A stretch of DNA of 64,000 nucleotides from Micrasema longulum (lineage: Eukaryota > Arthropoda > Insecta > Trichoptera > Brachycentridae). Every line of letters begins with the position of its first letter. Positions within the stretch are counted from its first letter, which is position 1. The notes under the pieces were generated by a model. That model saw only the letters and a program-made list of their open reading frames with translations. It made no database searches and had not been told where the DNA came from. The stretch spans positions 124,001 to 188,000 of the forward strand of contig JAGVSM010001660.1 in the NCBI GenBank assembly GCA_022494885.1, given 5' to 3'. The position numbers and the translations under genes are program-made. Shown here in pieces: positions 47,765-59,356 of the stretch.

Positions 47765-47850
47765 ACGTTATTTTTATTAATTATTTTTATTTTACACGGC
47801 TTACCGCCTTTTGTTGTACACAGTAATACAAAATTGAAAGAACCTACTAC
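47765..47850 (-). repeat. Possible LINE/SINE 3' end (CCGTGTA type)
   Basis: The minus strand reads TATTACTGTGTACAACAAAA, then GGCGGTAAGCCGTGTAAAAT and an AT-rich tail. The minus strand above it is open for 100 codons (48016-48318), but that product matches nothing I know. Confidence 0.35.
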
Positions 47851-48803
47851 ATTGGTACACGCGATAATAAAATTAAAATAGAACCAATTACATTAAAAAT
47901 AATAAACCAAATACAATTGAAGAATAAAATTAAATGAAAAATAAAAATACATATAGGATAAAAAATACACTTGAATATAAAGAGAAAACTAAATATGGCT
48001 AATGTAAATTTAAAGTCATAAGTGAGATTCTAGACATTTTTTGATTTGTGAATCACTCGTGTTAAAAATATCAACAATATTCCCAAATGTATTTGCAATT
48101 ATTGCCAACCTATTAATAACATTATTGCAATTGGCGTTAGTCTTCTTCCAGAAATAACATTTGTCCTTGTTACAGTGAAAACTAAGAAAAAATAATTCAA
48201 TATTAAACATACTCGTAATTGTCTTGTTCGCTATAGTATTTGTAATGAAACCAGAAAAAAAACTGCATAAAAGAAACAAGTTCAGTTCATTTATCAAATT
48301 GATGAAAAAATAATACAAAGCAACGAATTAAATTTTTCGTGCCGAGTTAAACGTAAACCTTTAGAAATAAAATAGATCACGAGACAAGACTCCGTGGAGA
48401 CAAAAGGAGATGGAATTAGCTAATGGAACTTTAAAAACTTGCTGAAGTTAGCCAAGTTGACAGAATGTTTTAATATTGCCAGAACTTAATGAGACAAGTC
48501 ACTATCAGCGAGGTATTTAATGGTTGGTAAAAGTTTGTTCATTTTACTGTGTTCACTTTAAACTCACTTAAATGCAACAGTAAAGGGATTTTTAATGAGC
48601 AAGAAAATGATGGTTGTGTTTAAATAGTTCAGTTTTTGTTTTCTCAACAAGTTAAGAAAAGCAAAAAATATATTTTAGATTCAGACGGTATATTTATATT
48701 ATTATTACCCTCATCGTTCCATATCCGACTTCTAGATTCGGTTTTAAAGAAGAAAAAAAAAAATTAGATTGATAAGTTAACTTATTTGTTCAAGTTTGTT
48801 TGA

Positions 48804-48889
48804 AAATTCTCGGTGGAAGTTCATTGTAATTTATTACAGAAATAAAAGACGAGTGATACTTAAATCAATAAACTGGGAATAATCAGTGA
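48804..48889 (-). repeat. Dispersed repeat family H, downstream half
   Basis: The reverse complement reads GGTCACTGATTATTCCCAG, then AAGTATCACTCGTCTTTTAT and ATTACAATGAACTTCCACCG. It matches 2660-2745. A short further match (ATTACAATGGAATTCCATCA) is at about 41400-41430. Confidence 0.6.
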
Positions 48890-48960
48890 CCCGTTGAACC
48901 AATATAAATATAAGAAAGGTCCTTCAGAAAAAAATAACTAAAATTAATAACTCTAAATTT

Positions 48961-49090
48961 GTTGCAATAGAGAGCGAAAAAATTGTTCGTAAAGCGGCTA
49001 CTTGAACCAGCCAATGACATGTCATAAGCCCTGTAAATGCCTAGACTTCCGTATTCCCTTCTTGAAAATGTTTCCCTTTTCTGTTGCAAC
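48961..49090 (+). mobile_element. Short MITE form of family B with inverted ends
   Basis: The left arm GTTGCAATAGAGAGCGAAAA and the reverse of the right arm GTTGCAACAGAAAAGGGAAA match at 18 of the first 24 positions. The element is about 130 bases with a small core (GCCAATGACATGTCATAAGC). The flanking 49091-49150 carries the family linker (CCTAGGGAGTTACAAACATT). Confidence 0.65.
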
Positions 49091-49189
49091 AAACTTAGAT
49101 TTAAATAACTTCCTAGGGAGTTACAAACATTTGGATAAACTCAAGACATTAAAAATGAGATTACTATTAAATATCTAATTTTCGATCCT

Positions 49190-49320
49190 CTGTCTTGACC
49201 ATTTTTGTATAAAGTATATTGAATTGCATAGTAAAGATTCCAATCTCGAAGTTGTCGCAAAAGTGATGGAACCGGTTACTGATTATTTCTAATTTGTGGA
49301 TGTAAGTACTACAGATATTT
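49190..49320 (+). repeat. Dispersed repeat family H, upstream half
   Basis: TTTTTGTATAAAGTATATTG and TAAAGATTCCAATCTCGAAG, then TCGC-AAAA-GTGA and GGAACCGGTTACTGATTATT, align with 2590-2690. The G-to-T change in the stem keeps a wobble pair. Confidence 0.55.
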
Positions 49321-49854
49321 AAAAAATTAAATTTCGAAATACCGTTTGCTTTTTAGTAATTGGAGAACGAATTATTGAATTTATGCGATGTTTGAACTTT
49401 TATAAAAGCTTTTGAATTGCTTTATAGGTATCTATCCAATGCAGTGTTGTGACCAGAGCTTGGACCCATAAATTTATCCTCGGGTACTACCCCTTTATGC
49501 TCACCCTTCCCTACCCTCCCTCGGGGTCACTTTAGAAACTATGTCCTTAAAGTTTAAAGGTTTCTGACACAAATAGTTGCCTTTCGACTGTGCTATTACT
49601 CTTACTCGAAGCTCAGAAAACACGTACTTTATTACAAAGCGTTTTATTATTTTAATCTGACCCATAGTACGAGTAGCACGTATTAGACGGAAGTAACCTG
49701 TTACCTACATACAGTGCGTTCGAATGTAAATGGATGTGTTAGTGATACAACGTTTTCAAGTAAAATATTGCAGTTTACCATCTAACGCAAACGAAAACGA
49801 ACTGTACGTTTACTAGGTTTACCGACAGGCACTTGCACATCAACATGGAGTTAT

Positions 49855-50140
49855 TAAATATTCATCATCCGCTCCCTAATTGGAGCAAATGGTGTCCACA
49901 AAGAGCCTCCGGGCATCTCAGTCGGCTGCCAGCGTCGGTGAGTCGTCCCAAGTCAGGTTCGCGTCCCGTAGTTCTGACATAAACTGTCGACAAACAGTCA
50001 GCAGCGGACGTCCAGGACGTCAAAAACCTGATGCCTAGTAAAGTAGCCAAGCGTGATTAAGGCTCTCAGGAGACATCCGCAGTATATGTATATGGCCCAG
50101 TCAACTGTATCGCCTCCGCTTGGTGACAGTTGTCACCGGA
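49855..50140 (-). repeat. Dispersed repeat family F, probable LINE tail
   Basis: Minus-strand copy of the repeat at 20930-21225, from the CTCCGGTGACAACTGTCACC block down to the GGGAGCGGATGATGA end at about 49860. One frame reads SRLRCPEALCGHHLLQLGSG, another the AADRDARRLF-like segment. A 3' end in GATGATG is shared by all good copies. Confidence 0.55.
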
Positions 50141-50254
50141 GTTTGCAACGTCCGTTTAACCATTCAAACGCACTGTACAATATAAGCTGTTTTGTTTACT
50201 TTAGAAACAATAGCGTACTACACGATTTTACAAATTTGTAACAAAAAACAAACG

Positions 50255-50300
50255 CCCACCGGTTTCATGGCTTTTGCGATATCTTCAAGACTATCATAGG
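50255..50300 (-). repeat. Family H core fragment
   Basis: The minus strand reads GATAGTCTTGAAGATATCGC, then AAAAGCCATGAAACCGGTGG: the hammerhead-like core only, without the family flanks. Confidence 0.5.
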
Positions 50301-51510
50301 ATGACTTAAGGCGCGTTCTAGTGTAGTAGTTTCATGCTGTTTTCTCAAAGAGATATTCGTGTTTAATTTATCGAAATATTTTTGGTCCTTCGAGCCGGAT
50401 CAATGTTAAGGATAAGGGATATTTTAGGATCTTCGATAGCCAGAGCTGGGATTTTTCCCAAATAAATAATACTCTGTGGACTATATATTAATAAGTTTTG
50501 TTTCTTAAACAAGTGTGATTTTAAGTCTGAGAGGACGCGGCTGACTAATCTTAACTGGGCCGAGGAGTAAACAAAAGAGACTACGAGGCTCTATTCTAAA
50601 TTATGATTACCCGCCCAAGGTAACAATACCTTGATGTGACACTCACAAAAGAAGGTAAATTGCAATTAAGAACATTATCTACAACACTATAAAAAACCCA
50701 ACATATTTCTAATTTTGTATTATTTTATTTTAGTCGTAAATAACGTTTAAATTTTTAAAAAGAAAGTTGTGAAAGAGCAGAATTCGATCTCTGGAATTCA
50801 AAAACAATATCGTATTTACATTATCACTTACAATATAGATAGTTAATACCCAATAAATAATCAATAAAACATATTTTGGTTAAACGAATCAAAGCATGTT
50901 TATTCATTTATTTTAAGCTAATAACTTATCGATATCGATGTGTTTTATTTGAGTTTCAATATTGACTTTAACAACTTCTCCAAAAATGCAAAATATTTAG
51001 TAAACAAAACATAAATATTTTTGACTAGAAAAAGCATTTTACGAAACTTCAACAGCCGTACCTCGCAGCCACATAAGTTGTGAGAGGCATGTATTTTATT
51101 TGTATTTTACAGAAAGTCATATTATTTATCCAGGCACTATTGTCTCCTACTCGGCGGTTATTTATAGGCGGCTAGCGCAAGAAGGGAATTAAGGAGTTGA
51201 GTTATCCGCCCTCCGCAAGAAAGCCAGTGTTTATGTTGACTAGTAAGTCTTATGTTGGCTCGGGAGTCGGGAGGGAGGTGGTAAGCTACAACTGAAGCAT
51301 CACTATGGATAATATAAATGGTAAACCGACAATTAAGTATTACTAAATATTTGACCACAAAATTAAAGCTCTAAATATTAATAATAAAGTACTACTTTAA
51401 ATATAAAACGAAAAAATCTGTTTTATTTCAAAGAGTTCAAATTTACAAAAAACAATAATTGAACATGGTTATGCATAAAGCAGCCTTTTATAAAAAAAAA
51501 ACGGTAATAA

Positions 51511-51769
51511 TAATCATCATCATCGTCATCTCATTTCTTTTCTGTAACAAATGATGCATAGGGCACTGCATTGATACACCAATCGTAGCATATATTTATA
51601 ATTTTTTTGGCACATGAAAGTAAGATCAGTCTAACGGTTAAGGTGCCAGCCCAGGGACTATGAAATATTTTAGTGTAAAAGCACCTTTTTTTAAAAAATA
51701 AATATTTCATGTCAACCATATCGGAAATTGAACCCGAGACCTCTTGACCACTACATCACGAAGCCGACA
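51511..51769 (-). mobile_element. tRNA-derived SINE family C, near full length
   Basis: The minus strand starts GTCGGCTTCGTGATGTAGTG. The head lacks a short part of the anticodon arm but keeps the B-box region GGGTTCAATTTCCGATATGG. Body and tail (GATGACGATGATGATGATT) align with the other copies. Confidence 0.83.
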
Positions 51770-52089
51770 ATATTCGACTTCTGAAAATAATGTTAATCAC
51801 AAAAACGACATTTCTCAATTTGTAGTGCAATGAAAAATCCCACGCTATAAATTCTGATGGGAAGATTTATGCCTCTAGAAATCTAGTTCGCTAAAATAAA
51901 TTAAGGTTAATAAAAACATAAGTATTTTAATATTACAAATTCATTCGTTTGAATAAACGAGTACATTTTATACAAAAAAATAATGCTTTAATACGGAAAG
52001 TCACTTCATGCATTCAAAGTTTGAATGAGGTATCATTCAATATAGGATTGGTCTGTTTTCTTTAAAATGCATATTTTAGGTAGTGTGGA

Positions 52090-52680
52090 CAGCCAGACTT
52101 AATTTAATTATTTTAAACGTTATTTTAACATAGAAATTAGGTATCCTAATAAAAATATAAAATAACATGTTCAATACATAATAACACAACATACATCAGT
52201 AATACTAGGACTGGCTGTTTTCTGCAAAATGATCATCTTGGGTTGTGTGGTCAGCCTGACTGTAGTAACATCTTTAATGGTGGATGGGAGATGATTCCAC
52301 AGTTGAGTGGCATGGATACTATATGAGTTAGAGAAGAAAGAGGAATTGTGAATGGGTATTTAGAGAATGGCTTAAAAATTAGAACGAAGAGGTAAACCAT
52401 GAAATGAAAAGCGTTGAGATTTTCCACGCAGGTACATAGGAGCGTTAGGACTTAGAAGTGCGTTGAACAGAAGTGAGAGGGAGTAGTCTCTCCGCTGTCT
52501 AATTTTGAGCCATTTAAGTTGCTTATGATAATCAGAAATGTGGTCAAATTTTCTAATACAAAAATATACCTTATGCATGTATTCTAAAGTCGTTCAAGTT
52601 TATCGAGTTGCTCACAGCTTAAATCAGTCATGGAAACATCAGCGTAATCTAGAATGGCTCGATCTTTACATAAAATACTT
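52090..52680 (-). pseudogene. LINE ORF2 thumb and C-terminus with repeated tail
   Basis: On the minus strand AILDYADVSMTDLSCEQLDK leads, after a frame change at about 52580, into CIRKFDHISDYHKQLKWLKI, then LLFNALLSPNAPMYLRGK and, past two stops, IPIHNSSFFSNSYSIHATQL with WNHLPSTIKD. This is a classical LINE thumb and tail. The last part appears twice in tandem. The block CTGTTTTCTGCAAAATGATC with GTGTGGTCAGCC (52215-52260) has a diverged partner at about 52053-52103. Confidence 0.78.
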
Positions 52681-52979
52681 TAATTTTGTTTATTTTTTAT
52701 ATGATTTTGTTTCATGAATTGTTGACGCTTAGTTGTATGATACCTCATGAATGCTATAACGCCTTTTATTATAAAACAATTACATATGTTATGATACAAA
52801 TACATGTTTAGTACCTTTGTTTTATACGTGTATTTTTTTTTCTTTTTAAATTTAAGAACAATTGATTTTTTAAAGTTTTTTGTATTTAAAATTAAACTTT
52901 AGTGACCAAACATTCACACAAATCTAAATAGTTAAAATAAATCATTCTAGAACATCACTATTTATGTCAGCCCCTTGTA

Positions 52980-53235
52980 TTGAGCGCGGTTCAAGGTGCA
53001 TTAGAACAATTTTTTTTTAAAAGGAATAACCCGCTAAGCCTCTATTTTAGAGGCTTGTCAGCAGGTGGGAAAGAGGGGATATGGAAGAAGGTAGCGAAAA
53101 ATTCACTACAACACCCAGACCAATTGAGAAGAAATCTTTATAAATTTTTTTTCTTACAGCTGGCGGCAATCGAACCCGCGACACCAGTTTCACAGTCGGC
53201 CGTTTAACCAACTGCGCCGCGACGCCGGTCAATTG
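52980..53235 (-). mobile_element. tRNA-derived SINE-like element, family E
   Basis: The minus strand begins GACCGGCGTCGCGGCGCAGT, with A-box-like GGCGCAGTTGGTTAA. The B-box region is GTCGCGGGTTCGATTGCCGC at about 53180-53160, at tRNA-like spacing. The body follows, with AGAGGCTTAGCGGGTTATTC near the 3' end. The anticodon stem is not well formed, so this is a SINE head and not a tRNA gene. It is the only copy in the window. Confidence 0.6.
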
Positions 53236-53574
53236 TTTTACTATGTTGTATTTTGCCAATGAGGGAAACATAAAGAAGTTTGAAATACTTCAAAATAGAG
53301 CAATGAGAGTTATTCTGAATTCTGATTCCCCCGTCTTAATCCCGCTCCATTAACGACAATGATCTTTTTTTCTCTTTATTTATCTAAGGGAAAGTTCCAC
53401 CAAAAAAGTTAAGTTAAAAAATGTCTAAAGTTAAACAATTAAAAAAAAAAATAAGACGAAAACGCAATTCTTTAAAGTTCTTTTTTTAACTTTATTTTTT
53501 TGTTGCAACCGGCGCGGCCCCAAGTTATAATAAAACATCAAATTTAGCGCCTTTTAACGAATTTCTGCGTTTTT

Positions 53575-53755
53575 TAAATCGGGTTGTGATCCCATGAATA
53601 GCGCTGTGGACTCAGTGATCAGAGGTCCAAGGTTCAAATAAACCCCACCCAACCCCAACTTTATTTCCGTTTTTTAATAGTGAGTTATTTACAACTCTTT
53701 GAAAATGGCCTCAAAATTGAAATATTTTGGTAAATCATAAGATGGCTAATATTTA
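53575..53755 (+). mobile_element. tRNA-derived SINE family D
   Basis: GGGTTGTGATCCCATGAATA, GCTGTGGACTCAGTGATCAG and AGGTCCAAGGTTCAAATAAA carry the head. The body has TTATTTCCGTTTTTTAATAG, and the end TTTTGGTAAATCATAAGATG matches the family end. Confidence 0.68.
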
Positions 53756-55256
53756 TTTAAAAAAAATAAATATACATATATAAAATACAATAATAATCTA
53801 GATTTTATACTAAAAAAAGTAGTTTAGGTGTGAAATAATCATTTATTATCTAGGTAAATAAATATCGGTGTGACCTTCGCTTTCGGTGCGAAGTGAAACT
53901 GTATGTATTCAAAAAGTGCTTATATGTGCGCTTGATTGGTAAAAACATGCTATCGCTTTTTATTAAAACAGTTCTTAAAACTTCGGATGCCGTTTCCCTT
54001 GCACTTATGAAGTTCAAATGCTGGGCCTATGATATACGTAGTTTGGTCCAAGTGTTTAAGCCTTGTGTTATGTTTACCCTTTGTGGGAGGTAAATTTTAT
54101 TTCGCACTGTGGTAAACCTATTCAGGGTCAAAGGATCGCTACAATTTTAATGATGTCGACACAAGGAAACGTAATGAGCGGGCAAACAGAAGATAATGGA
54201 GGTTAAAGGTTTCTCTCTAACATAAAGCCGAGTCGGTGACAACTACGAAAAGCTTAGACCGTAATTTACACAATCCGAATTAGCGAGAAACCCGTTCCCG
54301 CTAGCCGTTTATTGACACTACGAATGGTTAATAGCTAATTGAAACTATTCTACATTACACGGAAACCTGGGCGGGTATTTTTGTAGGACGAGTAGGTTTA
54401 CATTATAGTGCCCTGGCAACAATACTAAGCAGACATGTTTCGTAACGTAAGGTTTGTTCGAAAACGAGTAAAATAATTGAAACGAAGGAGAAATATCGCT
54501 ATGTAAAATAATAATACATTATACCAATATAACGGAGAATAAATGAAAAAATATTTTTTCGACGAAACGAATAAAACATTCGGCGAGGATAATTACGTGC
54601 GATTGACGAATGACGAATATTTTCGATGTTACTAAAATCGTTTAATTATGTATTTAACTTCTAATTTAGGAATATTATCATATCAAATACAATAGTAAAC
54701 AACCTGTTACAAATATTTAATGAATTAACAAGTTTGGGATGTTAGAAATATTAGACAAAATAAATTACGTTTCGAATAGGCTAAATTCTTCTGTATTTTT
54801 ATTTTCTGCTGTTGTTTTCTTTTTGTTGGCAAATATGTATGTATTTAGGAGCAAAAGGCAAAGTGCCAACGTAAAGTTGCCAACGAGACACACTTATTCA
54901 CACGGGTCTACGTATCATCCAGCCTCCTTCACGTGGAGAGTTAATACTTCCAAAGTAGAATGGGTACGTACGCCAGGCGTGCGTCGTGCGCTGATGGCAG
55001 AAACGGAAAGTGCTGGAAGTTAATATGAAAAACGCGGGAATTATCTAGCATTTTATTTTATCTGTCCCACTGGACGCGCAAAATAGCTTAGGACTAATGG
55101 GGCAATGAAACCCATATAAAACAATCAACAGAATATTTAATTTAAGTCAAATTACTACCTTCAATAATAATAAGTAATACCTAGTGGCATCGTAAACGGA
55201 AATAAAACCGCGACGAAGTACCGAGACGTAAAAAAAGTAAATGGATTTTCTTTATT
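53756..55256. other. No recognisable gene; partly non-repetitive
   Basis: 54100-54430 is GC-balanced and shares nothing with the rest of the window, so it could be conserved non-coding DNA. The plus frame 54739-55023 (94 codons) starts with a hydrophobic segment (SSVFLFSAVVFFLLANMYVF), but there is no gene context. Confidence 0.3.
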
Positions 55257-55516
55257 TATCATCATTCCATTTCCGTGTCTAATGATGCATAGGGCACTGT
55301 ATCAGTACACCAATCACAGCGTATCTTAATATTTTCTTTAAGGTGAAGAAAAGGTGATCAGTCTTAGGCTTCAGGTACCAGTCTAGAGAATATAAAATAT
55401 TCCCGTGTAAAAACACCCTTTTAAATGACATTTCATTTCAACCATGTCGGGAATCGAACCCGAGACCTCTTGGATGGTAGGTAAATGCGCCGATCATTAC
55501 ACCACGAGGCCGACAA
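55257..55516 (-). mobile_element. tRNA-derived SINE family C, near full length
   Basis: The minus strand begins TGTCGGCCTCGTGGTGTAAT. B box GGGTTCGATTCCCGACATGG, the same body, and the 3' end GGAAATGGAATGATGATA. Its GAT tail is shorter than in the 45-kb copy. Confidence 0.85.
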
Positions 55517-58334
55517 CCACGTTATCTTTACTACCCAATCTTAAAAATATTAAAATTTGGCCAGAATATTTCGAGTCAACGTTAACATTTTTATTTTTTT
55601 TTACCAAGTTTCTGAAGTATTATGAATCGCATAGTTATAATATAGTACAGTGTATAAAACAACTGCGTAATATAAATGTATTGTATTATTTCAAAATTTT
55701 GTAAGAAAACACTGTCATGTTTAATGTATTTATGGTTATGTTTATAAAAGGCATTTGTACCGTCTACACTAATAAAATAAAATAAATTAATAAAATATAA
55801 AATAAACATGTTTTGGATTTTAAAATCTTACCAAGAACATTCTTAACGAATTTTAAGTGGTTTAAAATCAAAATGAATACGTAAATTGTTAAATACCATA
55901 AATGATGTAGTGTAAATATTAATTTGAACCCATACATTTTACAATACGTATACCTCCAGCAATTCTTTCAAATATTTTTTGATAAAAATACCCTTTTGTA
56001 GGGGAGAAATCCCAGTTCTGTTCATTTTGAGATTACGACGATTGGACTGATCAGATACTGCAACATAATCTTCATTGGCTACAGCTATTCGCCCGTTTGG
56101 GACTGAATCTGTTGATCGCTGTTCTTAGTAGTGAGAGAACGACAATACGCAAATAAATGAAATGTTCTAGTTAAGATGTTGCAATGGATGTTACCATGAC
56201 GGTGTAATTGAAAATTCTGTCGTTAATTTCCACGAAGAAAATCTTATTCTTTGCTTATTGCGAAGTAATAGGAAGCCAATTCCTCGCTCTAAATCAAATT
56301 GAAAACACTGTCTCAGTGCCCTTCCACGCGCGGGGAATCTATTTACCCCAGCGGCCATTTTACATTTAAATTACCTCATTATTCTATCATTGAAGTGTCT
56401 ATGTTATTAAGCAGCTCCAATAAATTTCCCCCTTTCTATACCCGCCAGGATTATACATCTCGAGGAGGGAACGAAATGATGAAGAGATCATTTCCTGACA
56501 ACCGCATCTTCGGTGTTTTAATCATCTTCTTGAATTAGATTCGGAGAAATCAACATAAATCAATGAAATCGCGTGTTCCTCTTGTAGAGAAAAAAAAAAG
56601 AATAGTTGGTAATTTTGAAAAACAGCACGCAACACTACATTTTTAAGAAAGAGATATATTGTCGGCTTAACTTGCAAAACTCCTATGTTCCAACAAACTT
56701 TTGGTCAGCAGAGAGTAAAAACAGTTTTTAGCGAATTGTAGCGAAAATATTACATATTTTAAATAAATAATGCAACACTGACTGCAATACGAAGATACAA
56801 ATTTTACTCACATTTAAATTATTTTAAGTACTTGCATAAAACCAAAAATGTTATTTTTGACCATTTGTGGACTTACAAGTTAACATGAGGCTTTAATTGA
56901 GCAAGTAGTAGAATAAAATGTATTTGATGAAAATTTTACAAAATCTTTAAGTAATTAAAATGATATTTTTATTTGTGTCTGTTCAGGTTCACCTAAGAAC
57001 AAAATTTGTTTTAACTTTATTATATAACGTCTACTTATTTCAATTGAATACAAAACAATGAAGTATTTAAAAATAATAATATTTGAATTATAAAATATTG
57101 TGCGTTATCTCTCCTGATTTTTGTTTTTTTTTATTGAAAATTCTTACACAAGCATTATTTTGAACAATTATTTAATTCCCGTCAAACTGCAAAAGCAGTT
57201 TTTGTGCAGGGTTTGATAATGATTAACGATTTAAAAATCCTAACATGTAATCTATGCTATTTACATATTCAATTAGTATATTTCTCTATGTAATTAATTT
57301 CATTGTGCTTTAGCTGTAAAGTTTTTTTATGGACAACCCACTGTAGCATTTAAATAAGAAAGAGTAAAAAAGTGTGTTTTTAGACGGGCATAAATAACGA
57401 ATTTCAACAATACGCGTGAATAATGTTCTTCATTAAAAAGTTGCATCCATCAAAAGGAAAAGCGACTGTTTTAAACTATTTGTCTAGTGAAATGGTATTC
57501 TCTAAGCTACCTCCCACAGGCGTTGAATTATGTATAAACTGCGATATTAGATTTACATTCAACCGCAGCACAAAACTAGTGTTACAAATCACGTGAAAAT
57601 AACCCCAGAACCGTTAGACTGCTACTTCGCTCGGAGAAAAGCCTTTTAATTCTGAGTTAGGAACGAAAACTTTCCGTTCGTCAAGAATAAAATTATGAAG
57701 CTGCTGGTTGTAAAAGAATTATGAGTTATGACTTACTACTGCCAGTAAACTTGTCTGAGTTTTTGTTTATAAAATTAAAGTACAAACATTTGTGTTCAAT
57801 TTTAATAATCTGAGAACAAAACGTTTAATTCAACTTATGAACGAAAATATGTGTTTTATGAAATTATGTAAGTGTTGAAAATAATAATCACTTATGACTA
57901 TACTGCTGTCTGAAAACATGATTAAATTCAAAATTTATTAAAACACAATCAAATATTTACATTAAAATTTTGACTTATGTAAATAGGTAATATTAGAACG
58001 CTTGGGTAAGGGAACAATTATTTTTTTATAAAATGAACGTTATGCATAAAACAAGAAATCTTGTTAACCAAGTATTGAATTTTGAAATACATTATGCATT
58101 TATTTTTAAAATAAAATAAACGGCACTTTGTACCTTTTACATTTACAAAGTAAAACACATTCTCTAAAGTAAATAAATATTCAGTACGTAAATAAAGTTT
58201 TGTTATTAAAAACAAAAATCATTAAAAATCAAATAAATAACAACAGAAAACCAACTATTAACAAATACTTTGAAAGTGTCAGAACAGTAAATAGGATAAA
58301 TTAAATCAACAGTTTGTAAATACTCTACTACTAC
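55517..58334. other. No recognisable gene
   Basis: AT-rich. A GC-balanced patch at about 56305-56530 and another at 57480-57700 share nothing with the repeats listed. No long open frame. Confidence 0.35.
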
Positions 58335-58440
58335 CGTCAAGCTATTTCTCCGTAAGGGTAGGCAGAGAGAATGGACCGCCACACACGTCTATCTGAGCAT
58401 ACATTTCTAGCTTCTTCTTCCAACATATCATCAGAACAGT
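58335..58440 (-). mobile_element. Short 3' fragment of LINE family A
   Basis: On the minus strand this encodes a decayed EEARNVCSD...WRSILSAYPYGE segment. It is the same C-terminal tail found at 6555, 18590, 20155 and 36362. Only about 100 bases remain. It lies back to back with the CR1-type fragment that starts at about 58445. Confidence 0.6.
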
Positions 58441-58444
58441 TGTT

Positions 58445-58929
58445 TCAGTGCATGAGGGTACTAGATGTGAGGCAACTTTACCTAAAGGAGACACTGACCC
58501 ACTTCTGGTCGAACAATAAGGAGGTGCGGAGAAATATTCCTATAGATGCAACTAAAGCTCTAGTAAATGCTTATGTCGTTTCGCGTCTAGATTACTGTAA
58601 TGGAATATACGCAAATCTCTCAAAATATCAAACTAATAAACTTCAATCAATTTTTTAATGCAGCAGCGAGGCTTATTACGGGAGTAAAAAAATATTCTCA
58701 CATCTCGCAACATCTTCGAGATTTGGACTGGTTAAAAAGCCCAGAGATAATAAAATACAAGCTGTGCTGGACAGCATTCAAATCCCTTCATGAAATGGCT
58801 CCAAAATACCTATCGGACCTTTGTATTAGGGAAAATACATGTCAAAGAAAATCTACTCTTAGGTCAGCATTTGATTCAGGAAGAGAAAAACTTGCTGAAA
58901 TCCGGCGCTCCCCAAACACTAGATTTGGA
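58445..58929 (+). pseudogene. CR1/L2-type LINE reverse transcriptase C-terminus, frameshifted
   Basis: The plus strand encodes the thumb and tail of a second LINE type. The visible motifs are DATKALVNAYVVSRLDYCNG, then NAAARLITGVKKYSHISQHL, LRDLDWL and MAPKYLSDLC. This order is characteristic of CR1/L2-like elements. The reading frame shifts once in the T run at about 58650-58656. The catalytic palm and everything upstream are missing. The downstream end stops at RSPNTRFGD, where this family normally continues to the final tail, because the minus-strand LINE is inserted at 58930. I did not find the remaining tail on the other side of the insertion. Confidence 0.8.
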
Positions 58930-59356
58930 GATTTTATTTTATTTTATTTTATTTTATTTTATTTAGAAAACATACAGTCATACAAAATCAGTATTAAAAA
59001 CAACAATTTTTTAACATAAAAAGACCAATTAAGTTTTCATAAATTAAAAAGATATAAACATTAAATGTGACAAAAAATAAAAAATAAATAAGAATTTTAA
59101 GTGAAAAAAGGATAATTGTTGACATTTACGTTTTCCATGGAGGTAATAAATTAAAATAAATAAAAATACCGAATGTACACTCCGAGCCATCCACGCACAC
59201 ACATGAACGCACATATAAAACATACACAAACATATACATTACATGCGGCACATATGCATAGCATAAACCACTCAAGATGTACATTCAGCAACTATCCCAA
59301 ATAATCGACCCCATGAAGAAATTTTCTGTACAAATGCAACGTGCAGTTAAAAATGT
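58930..59356 (-). mobile_element. 3' UTR and (AAAAT)n tail of the 59-62 kb LINE
   Basis: Downstream of the ORF2 stop on the minus strand lie about 390 bases of non-coding sequence, ending in a short run of AAAAT units that reads ATTTT on the plus strand (58930-58965). The same UTR sequence recurs at 7405-7745 on the plus strand, also followed by AAAAT repeats. That identifies it as the true 3' end of this family. The tail abuts a plus-strand LINE fragment (58445-58929), marking the insertion boundary. I could not find a convincing matching target duplication at the 5' side. Confidence 0.85.

Noticed and set aside
54739..55023. 94-codon open stretch with a hydrophobic segment
   Set aside because: One hydrophobic stretch in AT-rich DNA arises easily by chance. 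No motif, no neighbouring exon, and the second half has low-complexity composition.
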